Shown here: positions 22,088 to 35,249 of the stretch, piece by piece
How positions within the stretch are numbered: the stretch's first letter is position 1
How the letters are laid out: each line of letters opens with the position of its first letter
Assembly: GCA_963675135.1 (NCBI GenBank)
Contig: OY776124.1
Location: 20,334,066-20,398,065, forward strand
From: Galeopsis tetrahit
Lineage: Eukaryota > Streptophyta > Magnoliopsida > Lamiales > Lamiaceae
DNA length: 64,000 bases
Reading direction: 5' to 3'
Translations under genes and position numbers: made by a program
Notes under the pieces: generated by a model
Database searches by the model: none
Told to the model about the DNA's origin: nothing
What the model saw: the letters and a program-made list of their open reading frames with translations, nothing else

Positions 22088-24212
22088 TTCCCTCCGTCCC
22101 GCAAAAATAGTTGCATTTGACTCTATACACAAATTAAGAAAAATCAATAAATGTGGTCAAGTTTAATTAATATGTCTATTTTACCCTTGATATTTCATAA
22201 ATTTGGTGTAAAGTCCAAAGCATTTGGGTCTTAATTACTCTTAATTCAATGTTAATGAGTAATTATGGAATATATTAATTAGGGGTAAAATTGTCCAAAT
22301 ATATTTAAAGCATTTAATGTTAGGGTTATATTGACAAGTATGCTTTCAGTGCTACTTATGTATACAAACTGATTTTTGCACTTATTAATGAGAACAATTT
22401 TTTGTCACTGGTTGCTTTAAATATAATGAATGGTAATTATTTATTGCATAAACGTTCAGATGTACTTTACATTGTAGACAATGTGGTGTGTAGAAGATCA
22501 CATAAGACCGCATTGTCAATTCATTGTATATAAGTACAATTGATTCACAACTTAGATGGAATTGAACAATCCATTGGTAGAAGTTGAGGTGTAAGGCTCG
22601 GATTGGTTTGTCTTGACCAAGAGATTACACTAGTGCATTATGATGTGTTGAATAGGACCTACAGAAGGTAATTCTTATAAACTGACTTAAGGAATGAAGA
22701 ATTAGACATTAGTGGTTGTTGATTTCTTAATCTCTGTCACTTAAATGGAATTGTCTATAGTTGAGAAGTATTGCTTTGATTTATTATGGGTAAAGAATCA
22801 ATGTGATTCAATACTTTGTATTTTGGACAATCTTTTTTTTTTTTGACAGAATTTTGGGCAATATTATTAATTATAGGACAGATTGCCAAAATTAATACAG
22901 AGAATCGTGTCTTGGAGTGTCAAGTTGATTATGTCCCCTTGGTAGTCTCAGAAGGTTTATCATATCAAATCTGATCAGTGGAATTTATTTACGGTATGAT
23001 AATAATGTTGAGTTGTCCTTACTCCGAGGAATAAAAGATATTAATTAATTAAAGCATTCACTAGCTTAAATTAATTAATGGACATTGAATCTTAAACACG
23101 GGAAATAATAACATGTTGCCATATTTCGTAATATGGGTTAGGATGGATAGTGCAATATTAATTATATAGTGGAATGAATTAACATTAATGGGTTGAAAAA
23201 ATATTGTGGCTCAATATTGATTTTTGGGCCCATTGGGAGGTCCAATTCTAATTCTCCTAAAGGCCCCTCAAGTAGCCCAATAAAAGTCCATTAACTAAGG
23301 TAATTAAAAAGATAAGAATTAATTTTGTTACAAGAAAGAGAGAAAAGTAGTCGCTTATTTTGGTAGAGAATATTATGGAGAAAGATATGGAAATAATATA
23401 ATATCTCTTGGAGAATAAAATATTTCTAGATCTCCAATATTTTCTAATAAATAAATTAGTTATTCTATCTCCTATAAATATAGGAAAACCGCCACTCTTA
23501 AGTTAAGAGTTGTAAAAATCGGTATTCTCCAAAATACAGAAAAGAGAGATCTGTAATTTTTGAAATTACAGTGTGTGCAACAAGAGAAAATTAATTCTCC
23601 CTTGAGAGTTAATAGTTTGTGAGATCTCCCACCGAATCAACGGGCTAGGACTTAGGGAATACTTGAGAAGGCAATTGGGTTGAAGTTGTTATTCTTCTCA
23701 ACGGTATCTCTCCGATTCAAAGGTAAACACGTAATCCCTAGGTAAACACGTAATCCCTTAGTTCCGCATGTTCAGAGATTTAATTATTTACCGTACATTC
23801 ATTACATGAATTAGTTGATTTAATTTGTTTAAATTATGAAATTAGATTTATGATAATTCATATTTAAATTACGTCCCAAATATATTCTGGTAATTTTAAA
23901 GGAGTCTCAAAGGATTCCCAAAAAGAGTCTCAAAAGATCCCTAGGGCATCTCAAAGGATCCCTAGCGTGATGGTCCATAACCCATAAGTGTCAATAATTC
24001 TCCACAAAGGAGATGGGGAATGTGGTTCCATAATAATTTCCCACAAAGGAGTTGGGGACCACAAGAGTTGGGGACCACATTGTTGGGGGACTATTATTGG
24101 GTATTGGGATAATTCCCAACATTTAATACATTAGTAAAAAAGGAAATGTGGCTATAATTTGGGACATCTGAAAAACGAAAGAACGTGGCTATCTTTGTGG
24201 GTCGGAGTGTGC
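22088..24212. mobile_element. MITE split by the nested solo LTR (unit 2)
   Basis: The left half (22,088-22,317) starts TTCCCTCCGTCCCGC, the common plant Tc1/mariner MITE terminus. The right half (24,122-24,212) ends in a degraded inverted copy (GTGGGTCGGAGTG). With the solo LTR removed, it would be about 320 bp. Confidence 0.6.
22318..24121 (+). mobile_element. Solo LTR, 1,804 bp, nested in a MITE (unit 2)
   Basis: It begins TGTTAGGG and ends TCCCAACA, with the 5-bp duplication TTTAA on both sides (22,313-22,317 and 24,122-24,126). It contains a plus-strand TATAAATA box within CCTATAAATATAGG near 23,476, but no primer-binding site, gag or pol, as expected after LTR-LTR recombination. A 19-bp internal tandem duplication at 23,721-23,757 is shared with unit 3 and missing in unit 1. 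Confidence 0.82.
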
Positions 24213-24216
24213 TATC

Positions 24217-26681
24217 TGTGAGAATAGGTATGTGATCACCGTTAATGAAGTGATATGAATGATTAACTATTTATAAGAGTATTTACAAGAAGATAATTAA
24301 GGTAAATACAACAATTATATCAAAGAGATATATACAAAGATATGGACTAAAATAAAAAGATATTATTCCTATATTATTGTTACCTATTACCCCGTCAAGC
24401 GATGTTGTGGATGCAATCAAACACAGATCTTGGAACGTATCAATTCGAAGCTGGGGCGGGAAAGACTCTTGGTGAAGATGTCGGCGAGTTGAAGAGTGGA
24501 TGGGACGAACTTGGTGATGAGGCGACCAGAAGAAACCAATTCGCGAACAAAGTGGCAATCAATGTGAATGTGTTTTGCTTGTTTATGAGCAACTGGGTTT
24601 TACTCCAAAACAAGGCACTCTTGTTGTCGCAAAGCAGTCTGGGAGGCGAAGAAGGAAGCTGACCAAGCTCCCGAAGAGTTGAGTGACCCAAATCATTTCT
24701 TGGGCTTTGTTCGCGAGTGCCCTATACTCAAATTCACAGCTCGAGCGAGCAACAGTGGGTTATTTCTTTGCGCTCCAAGAGATTAAATTTCCGCCCAAAA
24801 AATTGAATAACCATAAGTGGAGCGACGAGTCTCAATGCAATGAGCCCAATCCGCATCGGAATAACCAACGAGCGAGTAATCACTGGTCCAGCCAAAGGAG
24901 AGCCCATGGTTGAGAGTGCCCTTAACATATCTAAGGATTATTTTGACTGCGAGGAAGTGGTCGGTGGTCGGCGAGTGTAGAAACTGACTGACATGATTAA
25001 GGACGCGTGATCGTCAGATACCGTAATGCGCCGACGAGTGAACGGTAGAGAGTGTGGTCGGCAAAAAGGTCCCCTATACTAACCAAAGATTCCCCGGTTG
25101 CGAGGGGACTAGAGACAGGCTTTGAGTCAAGCGACTCTGCTCGATATAAGACATCGCGAGCATACTTCGCCTGGCTGAGAAAGAGACCAGTTGACGAGTG
25201 AGTGACCTCGAGGCTGAGGAAGTAGCTGTAGCGACCAAGATCTTTGATCTCAAATTCCTTGTTGACACGGCGAATAAAACGCCGAATAGCATCCTGGTCG
25301 CTCCCTGTAACAATAATGTCATCCACATAGAGCAAGAGGTATAGAGTGACTTTAACACGTCTGAAGTAGAAGAGTGAGGGATCTGCTCGGCTGCACAGAA
25401 AACCCAAAGTCTTAAGGAAGCCACTAAAGTGAACGAACCAGGCGAGGGGAGCTTGCCGAAGACCATACAATGCCTTCTTGAGGCGAAAAACATGGTCAGG
25501 AAAGCGAGGATCAACAAAGCCAGGAGGTTGAGCCATGTAAACAGTTTTCGTCAACCTTCCATAGAGAAAGGCATTATTTACATCGAGTTGGTGCATGTGC
25601 CACTGATTTCGAACAGCCAGACACATGATGATGCGAACAGTAGCTGCCTTGACGACTGACTGAATGTGTGCGAGAGGTCAAGGCCTGGAACCTGCGAGAA
25701 GCCCTGGGCGACCGGACGAGCTTTATAGTGATCAACTGCACCATCAGCAAGAAATTTGGTGCGAAAAACCCATTTCGAACCAACAATGTTTGTAGAGGGA
25801 AGGCGAGGAATGAGCTCCCAAGTTTGATTAGCATGCAGGGCATCAAGCTAAGATTGCATTGCAGCTAACCAGTGTGGATGTTTTAGGGCCGATTTGAAAC
25901 CCTTGGGCGCGTTAGAGATCGAGAGGGTGGACAGAAGTCCAGTGGTCGCAATGTAGGCAATGTGTTGAGGCTTGAATATCCCAGATCTGGCACGAGTAAC
26001 CATCGGGTGAGTCGGGACAGGAAGTGCGCGAGCAGCTGGGGGATCAGAAGTTGGTGGACAGGCAGCCGGGAAGGCAGGAGGGTGCTGAATTGCCAGGCGA
26101 GCAGGAGGTTGCTGAACACCTGGGCGAGTAGGAGGCTGCTGAACCGGTGGGCGAGCAGGAGGCGAGGCCGACTCCTGTGAGTCAGGGCAGAGACTACAAG
26201 GGAGCCGACGAGGAGCAGTAGATAGTTCCATAAATGAACTGGTTTCAAGGGAATTAGGTGAGGATGGAGCATGAGCAGTCGAGAACGGGAACACTGATTC
26301 ATCAAACTGAGCATGACGAGAGGTGTAGAAGCGCGAAACGATTAGATCGTAACATCGAAACCCCTTATGAGAAGAATTGTATCCCATAAAAACATACAGA
26401 GCACTTCGAGGAGCAAGCTTGTGAAGAGCATAGTCACGGAGATACGAATGTACCCTACATCTAAAGGTTCTGAAGTTCGCAATGTTGGGGGCAGTGTCGA
26501 ACAAGAGTTGAAAGGGCAACCTATCTTGGAGAACAGGCGTGGGCAACCGATTAATAATTTAGACAGCAGTGGAGAAGGCATCAACCCAAAAGTGAGTAGG
26601 CATGCTCGACTGAAACAACAAAGAGAGCCCAGTTTCAGTGACATAACGATGTTTGCTCTCAGCTCGACCATTCTGCTGAGG
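24217..26681 (-). mobile_element. Ty1-copia 3' fragment (unit 2)
   Basis: This copy matches the unit 1 fragment (961-3,425), with the 3' LTR at 24,217-24,392, reverse transcriptase at 24,997-25,626 and the same truncation point. Frame lesions in RNase H and at the start of the reverse transcriptase match unit 1, so damage predates duplication. Variants up to about 24,900 agree with unit 3; beyond about 25,000 they agree with unit 1. Confidence 0.9.
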
Positions 26682-26931
26682 TATTAAAGAAGTTTAAGAC
26701 AACGAAAAAATAATTCAATCGTCGAGAATTTATGTTCAAGGGAATGAAATCTCAAGAAGCTCCTTGCACTTTTTCAAATAGACGAATCTCAATGGATAAA
26801 AGGAGTATAAGTGTAATTTTTATTTTTTTTATTTAAAGGTTATTTAATTTTTTTTTTTTTTTAAAGTTTTCTTGAACTGTATGACTTAATATTTTTCGCA
26901 CCCCCGAATTTGAAATCCTGGATCCGCCACT
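26682..26931. other. Filler between copia break and DEFL pseudogene (unit 2)
   Basis: This is the unit 2 copy of 3,426-3,675, with only homopolymer-length differences. No gene is seen. Confidence 0.5.
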
Positions 26932-27066
26932 GCATCATGCAACCCAAATATTGCAACATCATGAGAACAACCGTGCTTCAAAAAGTATTTTGATTTATAT
27001 GTTTGGAGTTTTTGTGGAGATAGACCTGGCGGTCAAACTTATTGTTCTTGCGCATATCAATGTTAA
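26932..27066 (+). pseudogene. Defensin-like exon 2 fragment with stop codon (unit 2)
   Basis: This is identical in layout to 3,676-3,810, including the TGA (26,962-26,964) in place of the fourth cysteine codon and the missing 5' half. It is inherited through the segmental duplication. Confidence 0.88.
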
Positions 27067-27091
27067 TTATATTAAGTCATGAAACTTTTGT

Positions 27092-29093
27092 GAGTAATCA
27101 CATAGCTGTGGGATAATTTGTCAGGGACAGAGGGGTAAGTTAATTTGTCCGCCTTTGTCCCAAAAAACACTATGCACGTGAAATACCATGTTTGTCCTCA
27201 TATTTTACAATAAATTACAAAAATTACCTTATTCGTATGAGAAATTACAAAATTGCCAATTTTCTTCACCTCTCTCTTGCCAAGGGCTCTTCCCAGTTTT
27301 TTTATAGCACGATCTATTCATAAATCTTCTTCGGATTGAGAATTTATTCTCTTGAAGACTGCAATCTCGATTCAAATGGTACACAAGTAACAATTTAGCC
27401 TTGTATTTTTTATGTGCGTATTGTTTCCGACAAAAACATTGATGGACGCATCTGGTTGCCTCAGAAATTCTGGTGCGAACGAATTTAGTCTTATGCCGAA
27501 TATGATTCAATTAGTTCGCGAAGGTGAATTGATGGATATTTCATGTTTGAAGTCGATCGAGAAATAATAAACTCCTGGAATAAAACAACCATCATTTCTC
27601 TCTTCATTGCTTAAACTTGCATGTGTTTGAATTTATCTAGTGACAACGTTAATCAATTCTATGTGCAACACCCTGGGTATTAAATTGGTCGGGTGTTTCA
27701 CTCTTTTAGGTTCAATGAAGGAATGAGATGAGCAAGTTTATAATTGGGTACTATTGTTAGAAAATTATCTATTTCGGAAACATTTATGATATTTTTATAG
27801 AGCTTCATCATTCAATTATCAATTAGTACTATATTTTTCTTATGAATCAGTGTCGATTAGTGGTGTTTGATTGACTGAAAATTATGGCTCTAAAACAGAT
27901 TTGAGTAACCAGTGCACTAGTCATATTTGATGGAGCTTTTGATTTTTTTAAAGGCAAATGAACTACAAACTCTTCATTTTTTTGTATGCTACATGACAAT
28001 ATATAAGTATGTAGATGTGAGGGGAATTTGTTAAATCCCCAAAGAGGATTTTAAATTAATTGATGCTGTAATTTTTGTATTTATATTTGTGGAATTGCGT
28101 TGTAGGAAATTGTAATGCTTGGAAGTCATTTTTTGCATTTGGGATGCATAAATTGTGAGTAGCATTTTGGTTTGAACCAAGCGGACAATGAAATCTTGTA
28201 CATCCAAACAACATTGTGGTTTGGTATTACTACCCACCTAGAAGGATCTCAAATCCGGCGACGAGATACCCTAGTCAAACATACTGTTTCTACTACTCTG
28301 AGTACAGTCTTTTCATTCGGTGATGGACTAGCTAGGTTACTATGAGTTGAATCATAAGTTGGTTAAGGCTCTAAGATTATGTTTGTCCCCTTGGAAGAAG
28401 GCCATGTTTGTCGATCATCATCGATGTGGTTGTGGAGGAAAGGTGCAAGAGTTAGGATTCGACATTGATTAATTTGAGTGAGAAAAACGTGGGGAAATCA
28501 GAAATGAGATCAGGTAGTCACACAATTTATATTTTTGTAGCCACCCACAAGCTAGTGCTTAATGTACCTCAGAAACATTTGATTGAATTTCAGAGATAGG
28601 ATTTGGAGTGACAGGTTTTTGATGCATTTGGAAGTTTGCAAGCATCTGACTGTGGTAGATGAAAATGGTGGCAGGAAAGTTGCATTGAGGGATCATGTTC
28701 TTTATGTTGGGATCTTGAAACATTCATTGAATGTGAGAATTTGAAGAAATTCTCAGACTTTATTATTTTTTTTTTTTAATAAGGATTATTTATATATATA
28801 TTAAAATGTTTCTGTGTATATAAGAATTATAGAAACTGCATCGGCGGAGAAGCAACTGAATATTGTTTTGAAAAGTAGGGCTTTCTCATTTGTATTTACC
28901 TTCTTCCTGATTTCGGTTGTTGCTTCGTTCAATCAAGTGTTAAATTTGTGTAGATGATGAACACACAAGTTCTTGAAGATGTGAATTGCAAGCACATCAG
29001 GTTTGTGAAATAAATGGTGAAAATAATAATAATAAAGGGTAGTTTTGACATTTAACATAAAAACTGATTTTATCCCACAATCCAAATCACTGA
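27092..29093. mobile_element. Decayed TIR element with coding-like debris (unit 2)
   Basis: This is the near-identical copy of 3,836-5,837, with the same inverted TGTGGGATAA pair and the same short coding-like stretches with stops. The source gene was not recognised. Confidence 0.4.
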
Positions 29094-29884
29094 TGTATAA
29101 ATTATCATAGAAATTTAAAAATTCAATCCATCAATCCAAACATACAAATTAATTCAATATTTAAATTTGTGAACAGTGCAATCTCACTTAATCCTATCCT
29201 ATTATATCTATCCTATCTAACAAACCAAACGAGCCCTATATATCATGTATCCATCACCTGAATAAACTCCAACTTAATATTATAATACAATTTTCTTTCT
29301 TTTAATACGTACGTACAATTCGTTTGCATTTCATTATTTTTTTTTTAATTTTATCTTCATATCCTAATTAAAACTAATTGGTAGTACTTAAAATATGATC
29401 AGATTATTTCATTTTTAATACCCGCGTAACTTCAGCATATTTCTAAGTAAATCATTTCTCAATTTTGGTTCTTTTTTCCCAGTTTTGGTCCGATTTTCCC
29501 TAAAAAAAAAAAATTAATTCGCCAAAAAAAAAACACGTGTTTATAGCTCGCCGCTTGAAATGAATTGTGGCTTCCACAAAACATTCGTCTTTTTTTTTAT
29601 ATATATATATGAAACAACGTAAAGTGCATTATATTACTCCAATATATTCTCATTTGTAAAGTAAAAACAAATGACATTTTTTTAACTGAAAAAATAGTAA
29701 TATATTAACTAGTACCAGGGTACTCAATATAGAATCGATCAGAGTTACAATTATAAAATGACGCGAAAAATAATTTAAGCATAATCAAGCATGTCACTCA
29801 GAACTTCTTACAACAAAGTCTAGAGCTGCAACACCAATCCTTAAACAAATAGGGGTAACACTACTAAAATGTATTAGAAAAAGA
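29094..29884. other. Intergenic flank with 53.2 kb homology (unit 2)
   Basis: This is the copy of 5,838-6,628. The part near 29,416-29,601 matches the downstream flank of the intact plus-strand DEFL gene. Otherwise it is AT-rich. Confidence 0.5.
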
Positions 29885-30270
29885 CACTACAGAAAAGTTG
29901 AGTGTTAGAGACGGATTAGATACCATAAACACCGTCTCTAAACATGTTAGAAACGGATTTTGGAAACATTTTCTATCTGTTTCTAGCTAATCACATGGTA
30001 TCTAATGTTATGAACGATTTTCTAAATTCCGTTTCTAATAAGGGACATGTTTGAGACCATTTTTTTCGGTTTCTAATGAGGGATGTAAATTTGACACCGC
30101 ATATTTCCGGTATCTGATGAACTACGTACTCATTTTACAATTGGGTCGAGAATCCGTCTATATTTTCCGTTCCTAATTAGAAACGGCGTTTCATCGTCTT
30201 TACCTCCATATCTAAACAAGGACCTAATTAGAAAGGACGTTTCATCATCTCTAACTACGTCTATTTTTTT
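29885..30270. mobile_element. CACTA-like terminus (unit 2)
   Basis: This is the copy of 6,629-7,010: CACTACAGAAAAG start and subterminal TTAGAAACGG-type motifs in both orientations, ending at a longer T run. Confidence 0.5.
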
Positions 30271-31453
30271 TTTTTTTTTGAGATAATAATTAATAATAAG
30301 TATATATGTTTATAAATAATATACTGTAAAAGATTATTTAAAACAATATATAAATATATTATATTAAATGTTTTAGTACCATAAATATTTCCCTTAAATT
30401 TCTCAAACCGGTTATTTTTAATTTCAAAGTTAGAAGATCGTGATTTTGATTCTCAAAATTTCTCAACTGAAATTTTATTATCTTCTCTTAAGTTGTATAC
30501 ATTATTTTTCACAAATCAAATTATAGAAAATATTTTCACCGCAAATAAGAGTTTTCTTGGGAAGCAGAGAGCGTCCCTCTTCTTTTTTTCGTTTTCGGTA
30601 TTTTCTTCCTCTTCCATTCTCATTATCTTTTAATTTATTCTATATATTATATTATACTATTAATTCAACGTATTAAAGAAATTCTGATTTGTAAAACTCG
30701 ATCCAGTTGAATGCTGAATTCTTTTGGGTATATTTTTAACTTGCTGCAACATTCTAATTATTTATGCTAAATTAATTTGTCTGCCCAAATACTCTTTGTT
30801 ATCTCATAGGATTTTCACTATTGTTCTAAGAATATATGAGGCATGTTTGTATTAATTTTCTGTTGCCACATTAGAATTGTTATTTAAATATTTTACACTA
30901 TATTATAATGGTTGTCAAACCTAATATATTGATACTAACCGACCAAAAGTTTGGAATGCCAATTTTGTTTTTTAAATCATTTTAGCCAAAACCCTTTTCC
31001 AAGGCATGGTACTGTATTTATATTATTTTAGATGCCGAGGATTAAAGTTATTTCATTTCATTGATTTGCATCCACAATATATACATTTAGAGATGGGGTT
31101 TAATTGTTTTAATTTCTACCGTAATTTGGTAGAGATTTATTTCTTAATAGGACTTAATGAGTAAAATTATGAATGTCAAACACAATAAACGATGTTGTAT
31201 TGATTTATGTAATTTTACAAGTCAAATAGCAGCAGTAGCGAAAACTTTGAGATATCGAAATCCAGCTTCTCAGGCATCATCAGTAGTACCAAGTCCAAAT
31301 TTTCTTTCAAGCCCTAATTTTATTGTCAACAAATGATCGCTGAAGAAAAAATAAATAATACACAAACTAGTATCTGATATTTCCACTACCAACTTTTAGG
31401 ACATCAATGTTAAGAATTATATCAATTAATTTGACATCTCTCTACTTTTAAAT
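30271..31453. other. AT-rich intergenic DNA (unit 2)
   Basis: This is the copy of 7,011-8,203, with a 12-bp-class deletion near 30,905 relative to unit 1. No feature is seen. Confidence 0.5.
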
Positions 31454-31458
31454 AATAC

Positions 31459-32200
31459 TGATGCGTCGAAAAAGAACGCCTTCGGATGTTGATCGTTCCC
31501 TTGCGAGCACTATTAATCACGAGCCCAATCTCTCGTTTTATCCTTGGCAATCTTCAAGTAAAACTCCTTGGAAATCCGAAAATAACCTGCAAAAGTACAC
31601 CGGAGGGGGGCTCCGGCGTAGAAGCTCCGACGCTCAAGTCAGATTCGATAGTAGGCGAAATCAAAGAGGAATTCCCCTGTGTATCTAGGGAAATTCCGGC
31701 GAATGTAATGAAGTTTCTCTTCAAATTCAGTGTATGTTTAGTAAAAATGTATGTATATGTCAAAGAACGTAACCCAGAATATGAAAATAACCTTCTTTAT
31801 ATACCTGACCCCTCTCTGCGGAGAGGGGATGACTTCTTCCCCCTATATTCTCGGTCCACTCCTGTAAATCCAGCCTCAAATCCCTAAGGACCCGGCTTCT
31901 CTCCCTGAAGACTTGGTTCTTTCAGCTTATCGGCCCCTATCTTCGTGGGTTTGAATTATTCATTTGACTTGGCTAAGAAAGGTGGACTGTTCGTTCCATA
32001 TTTGGGCTGGATTCTTCCAGGCCCAAGGGCTATTAATTTCTCCAAATATGGGCCAAAGGCCCCATCACCCTGATCTCTCTAATTCCCCTACTTAGGCCCA
32101 GGGGTGTATTAATCCTGCTTCTTGGCCTAATCACCATTATCATAATTTATCCCGTCTCCACGTGTCGACTTCTCCGAGAGCGACATATTTATCTACATCA
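31459..32200 (-). repeat. 3' LTR of unit 2 Tat element
   Basis: The full 742-bp LTR runs from TGATGCGTCG to ATCTACATCA. It differs from the unit 1 5' LTR at about two positions. Confidence 0.93.
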
Positions 32201-32202
32201 AC

Positions 32203-32215
32203 CACTCCCCCCTAC
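32203..32215 (-). promoter_or_regulatory. Polypurine tract of Tat element
   Basis: On the minus strand, immediately before the 3' LTR, the sequence reads AGTAGGGGGGAGTG, the usual plus-strand priming site of LTR retrotransposons. Confidence 0.7.
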
Positions 32216-32716
32216 TCGCATAAAAGGAATAATTTTTAGGAGAGTAGGAAAACAATAACATTGAGATAAATACCAAGGAAATATTTTACTCCTAAAACTT
32301 AAAATACCCTTCATAATATTTTATTGATTTGATTCCCTCTGCAATAATTACTCTCATAAATCTTCAGGGCTTTTGCGCTTCTACACGCAACTTTGCCCTC
32401 GAATCCCGTATTCACGCGTTCCTTCCTAACCCAACACCAGGCCGCCGTTTTCCCTTCACGCGCCTTTTGATTAGGGGGAACATTTAATTCTCCTTGGTTT
32501 TCTCCCTTCTCTTTCCAGTGTGATTATTCAAAATCCCTTTTTTTCCACCAAAAATCTCCTTTTCCTTCTTTCAAACTCATCCCTTCTTCATCTTCGTTTC
32601 TACTCCTGCGAACTTAACTCCTCTAAGCACGTCCAGCGGCCGTTCCGTCACTACTCTTAAACCGACTTTCTCCAGGTATCTATTCCTTCCCTTTTTCTCT
32701 CATTTACAATATCCGT

Positions 32717-34797
32717 ATGTCATCCTCTTCAGACTCCATTTCCATGGGGAGTTCTACTTCCAACTCGCTTCCCCTATTTCCTGTACCCGATCAAGCTTTG
32801 GAGGACAAAATTTCGGGTCCCTCGATTCTCACTCCCGAGCGTGTAGCCGCTTTTCTGCGTTCAGGGATTTTCCCCGGCGATTATTCCGTTAGGGCTGCTC
32901 ATAAGAAAGAGCGCCCTAACTTTCCAGGTCATAATACCTTAGCCTTTTGGGAGGCTCAACTAAAAGCGGGTCTCCGTTTCCCAATTCATCCTTACCTCTG
33001 CGAAATTTCCGCTTATCTCCGTATACCTTTGAACCAATTTACTCCCAATGCCATAGGCGCAATGTTAGGTTTTTACATTCTGATGAGGGGAAACGGTGGG
33101 GAACCTTCAGCTCAACTCTTTCTAACCCAATATGTCTGCAAGTTTTCGGACGGATTCTTTTATGCTAGTGGTCGCACCTCCCGGACCGGCAAATTCATGG
33201 AGAAGCTCCATGAAGGGGTCCAGGATTGGAAAGACTACTATTTCTTTGTTACTAACCCTCTTCCTTGGGAATTTCCTCATGAGGGGTGGATTTATGAAAA
33301 TCCTGGGGTGCCCCGTCCTCCCCTTTCCGTCTGTTCCTCCTTAAACCTGGATGTGATGAACCGTTTAAACGATCAGGTCTCTAATCATGGCTTTTTTGAT
33401 GTAATGGGTATCTGTAAAAATCCTAGAATCCTTTCTCATTTCGGTTTTGGTAGCCCCGATTATCCTTTAGGTCCCGATGATGGTAATACCATTTCTCCTC
33501 TCCTGGTATTATACTCAAGACCTTAACCCATTATATTTATTAATGCTGTTTCATGTTTCTTTGTACAGCTATGAGTTGGTTGACTCAGATTTCGCGTGAT
33601 GTCGCCCCTCTCTCGATGGTTAATAGGTCTCCAGCGCCTGAAAGTTCCTCGAGGGCTCAAATTCCCCCTTCTCCGGTGGAACCTGCTACTGGATCTGTTG
33701 CTAAGCGTACCCGTTCCTCTACTGAAAAGGCCATGGTGTCTACGTTACCTCCTGTTTCCGATGCTTCCAAGAAAAAGAAGTCCAAGACCAAATCCTCTCT
33801 GCCCGATGTCGGTTCTGATGCTCCAGATGAGATGAATGTTGACCAACTCCTGGGTTTTATAGAGCGTTACACTCCGGCCCATGCCACTGAGGCCCTCAAT
33901 GCTCTGTCCTTTGGTGAGCGAGTTGTGCATGCCGCTCACAGCTTTTCCCAGGTATTCTCCTCATGAAAATACATTTCTAAGTAATTCTAATAAAGAAGAA
34001 TATGCTTGTCTTACTTCTTTAGATGATCCCTTGTGTAGTTTGGTCTCTTGTTTTCCAATGTATCTGAACGAGCCCTTCAGTCCCTTCAGCTGGTGGATGA
34101 CCTCCACAGCCAGGTAGAATTGGAAAAAGTGAAGAGGGATATTCTTGAAGCAGAATTGCATGACGCTAATCAGAGGTATAAAGTACTCCAAACGACACTT
34201 TCGGGGGAGATATCTTTACTGAAGAAGGAATTTGGCAAACGGGTGGAACAGCTGGAGGTTACTCTTCCTCAGGCTGGTATGAAATTGGGCATAGATTCCC
34301 TGTTTACCTCTGCCGCAGGTCAAATATTTCTAGGTACCTTACATCAGGAGTGGCTGGAGGCTTTTCTTCAGAGTAGCAGCTTTCTGGGGGCGATGGGTGC
34401 ATATATCCCTCATTTCATTGATCATGGATTTTCCAACGCTGTAGCGGAACATTCTGCTCCTGGGTTCAACGGTCAATATACTCGTGCCCTCCGGTTAGAA
34501 GAATTGGACACTCCCCCCAAGTTCCCTGGAGATGCTAAAGAAGACATCCATACCCCCTGGTGGTTACCTGGGATGAGGAAGGCGATCCTAGAGTTGAAGG
34601 AAGCTGCCCTGAAATTGGATGATCTTGCACCTGCAAGGGATATGGCCTTTCCTGTCCATGTGGACAACCCAACTCCAGTGGCTACTGTGGCAGCGGGTGC
34701 TTTGATGGAGAAGGCGGAGGAAGGCGATTCCAGTGGACGAGCAGAGGAGGCAGGAGAAGGTTCTGAGGGGAAGAATGGTGTTCCCCTCTCTGCATGA
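32717..34797 (+). CDS. Antisense three-exon gene (aORF) of Tat element
   Basis: This gene is opposite in direction to gag-pol, between integrase and the 3' LTR. Exon 1 (32,717-33,482), exon 2 (33,569-33,951) and exon 3 (34,039-34,797) join in frame through two introns of 86 and 87 bp with GT and AG ends, giving 635 residues. Exon 1 resembles the 'putative gypsy type transposon' family (PF04195 as I recall it): FPIHPYLCEISAYLRIP, then FYILMRGNGGEPSAQLF. Exon 2 has a lysine-rich KKKKSKTK stretch, possibly nuclear-targeting. Exon 3 is a long charged coiled coil followed by an acidic tail. Extra genes in this position and orientation are known in Tat elements; the function is not established. It appears intact here and is broken in unit 1. 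The splice model is my inference. Confidence 0.78.
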
Positions 34798-35249
34798 CTT
34801 TAATTCCTTGATAACACTTTGGTACTTGAAAACACTTTTTTATTTTGTTAAGGCCTCTAAGGCCCCTTTTGATATTTTCCGGAGACTCCACACTCCGGGG
34901 TTTTTCTGTGGAGGGCTTAGGCATGGTGCCTCAAGTCTTGAATATTCCTGCTTCTCTTTCATTTGATATCGTACCTGCACATTTATTACTTGGCATGCGT
35001 ATATACATATACATCTCTATCTTTGTTATAAGGTGTGGTATCTGTTAGCATGTTTTCGACATTTTCTGGACACGTAAAGGCTCTAAAGCTCCTAGAGGAA
35101 CCTTAACGAGGAGATAGGGTTTATATCCCTGCACTTACTTGGTGATTTGCTAACGTCTCTAGCTTTTCTCTTGACGCCAGAGTTTTTAGGGATTATCCTT
35201 CCTTTCCCCTAGGTCAGAATTCGTAGGGATTATACTCTCCCTTAAGTTG

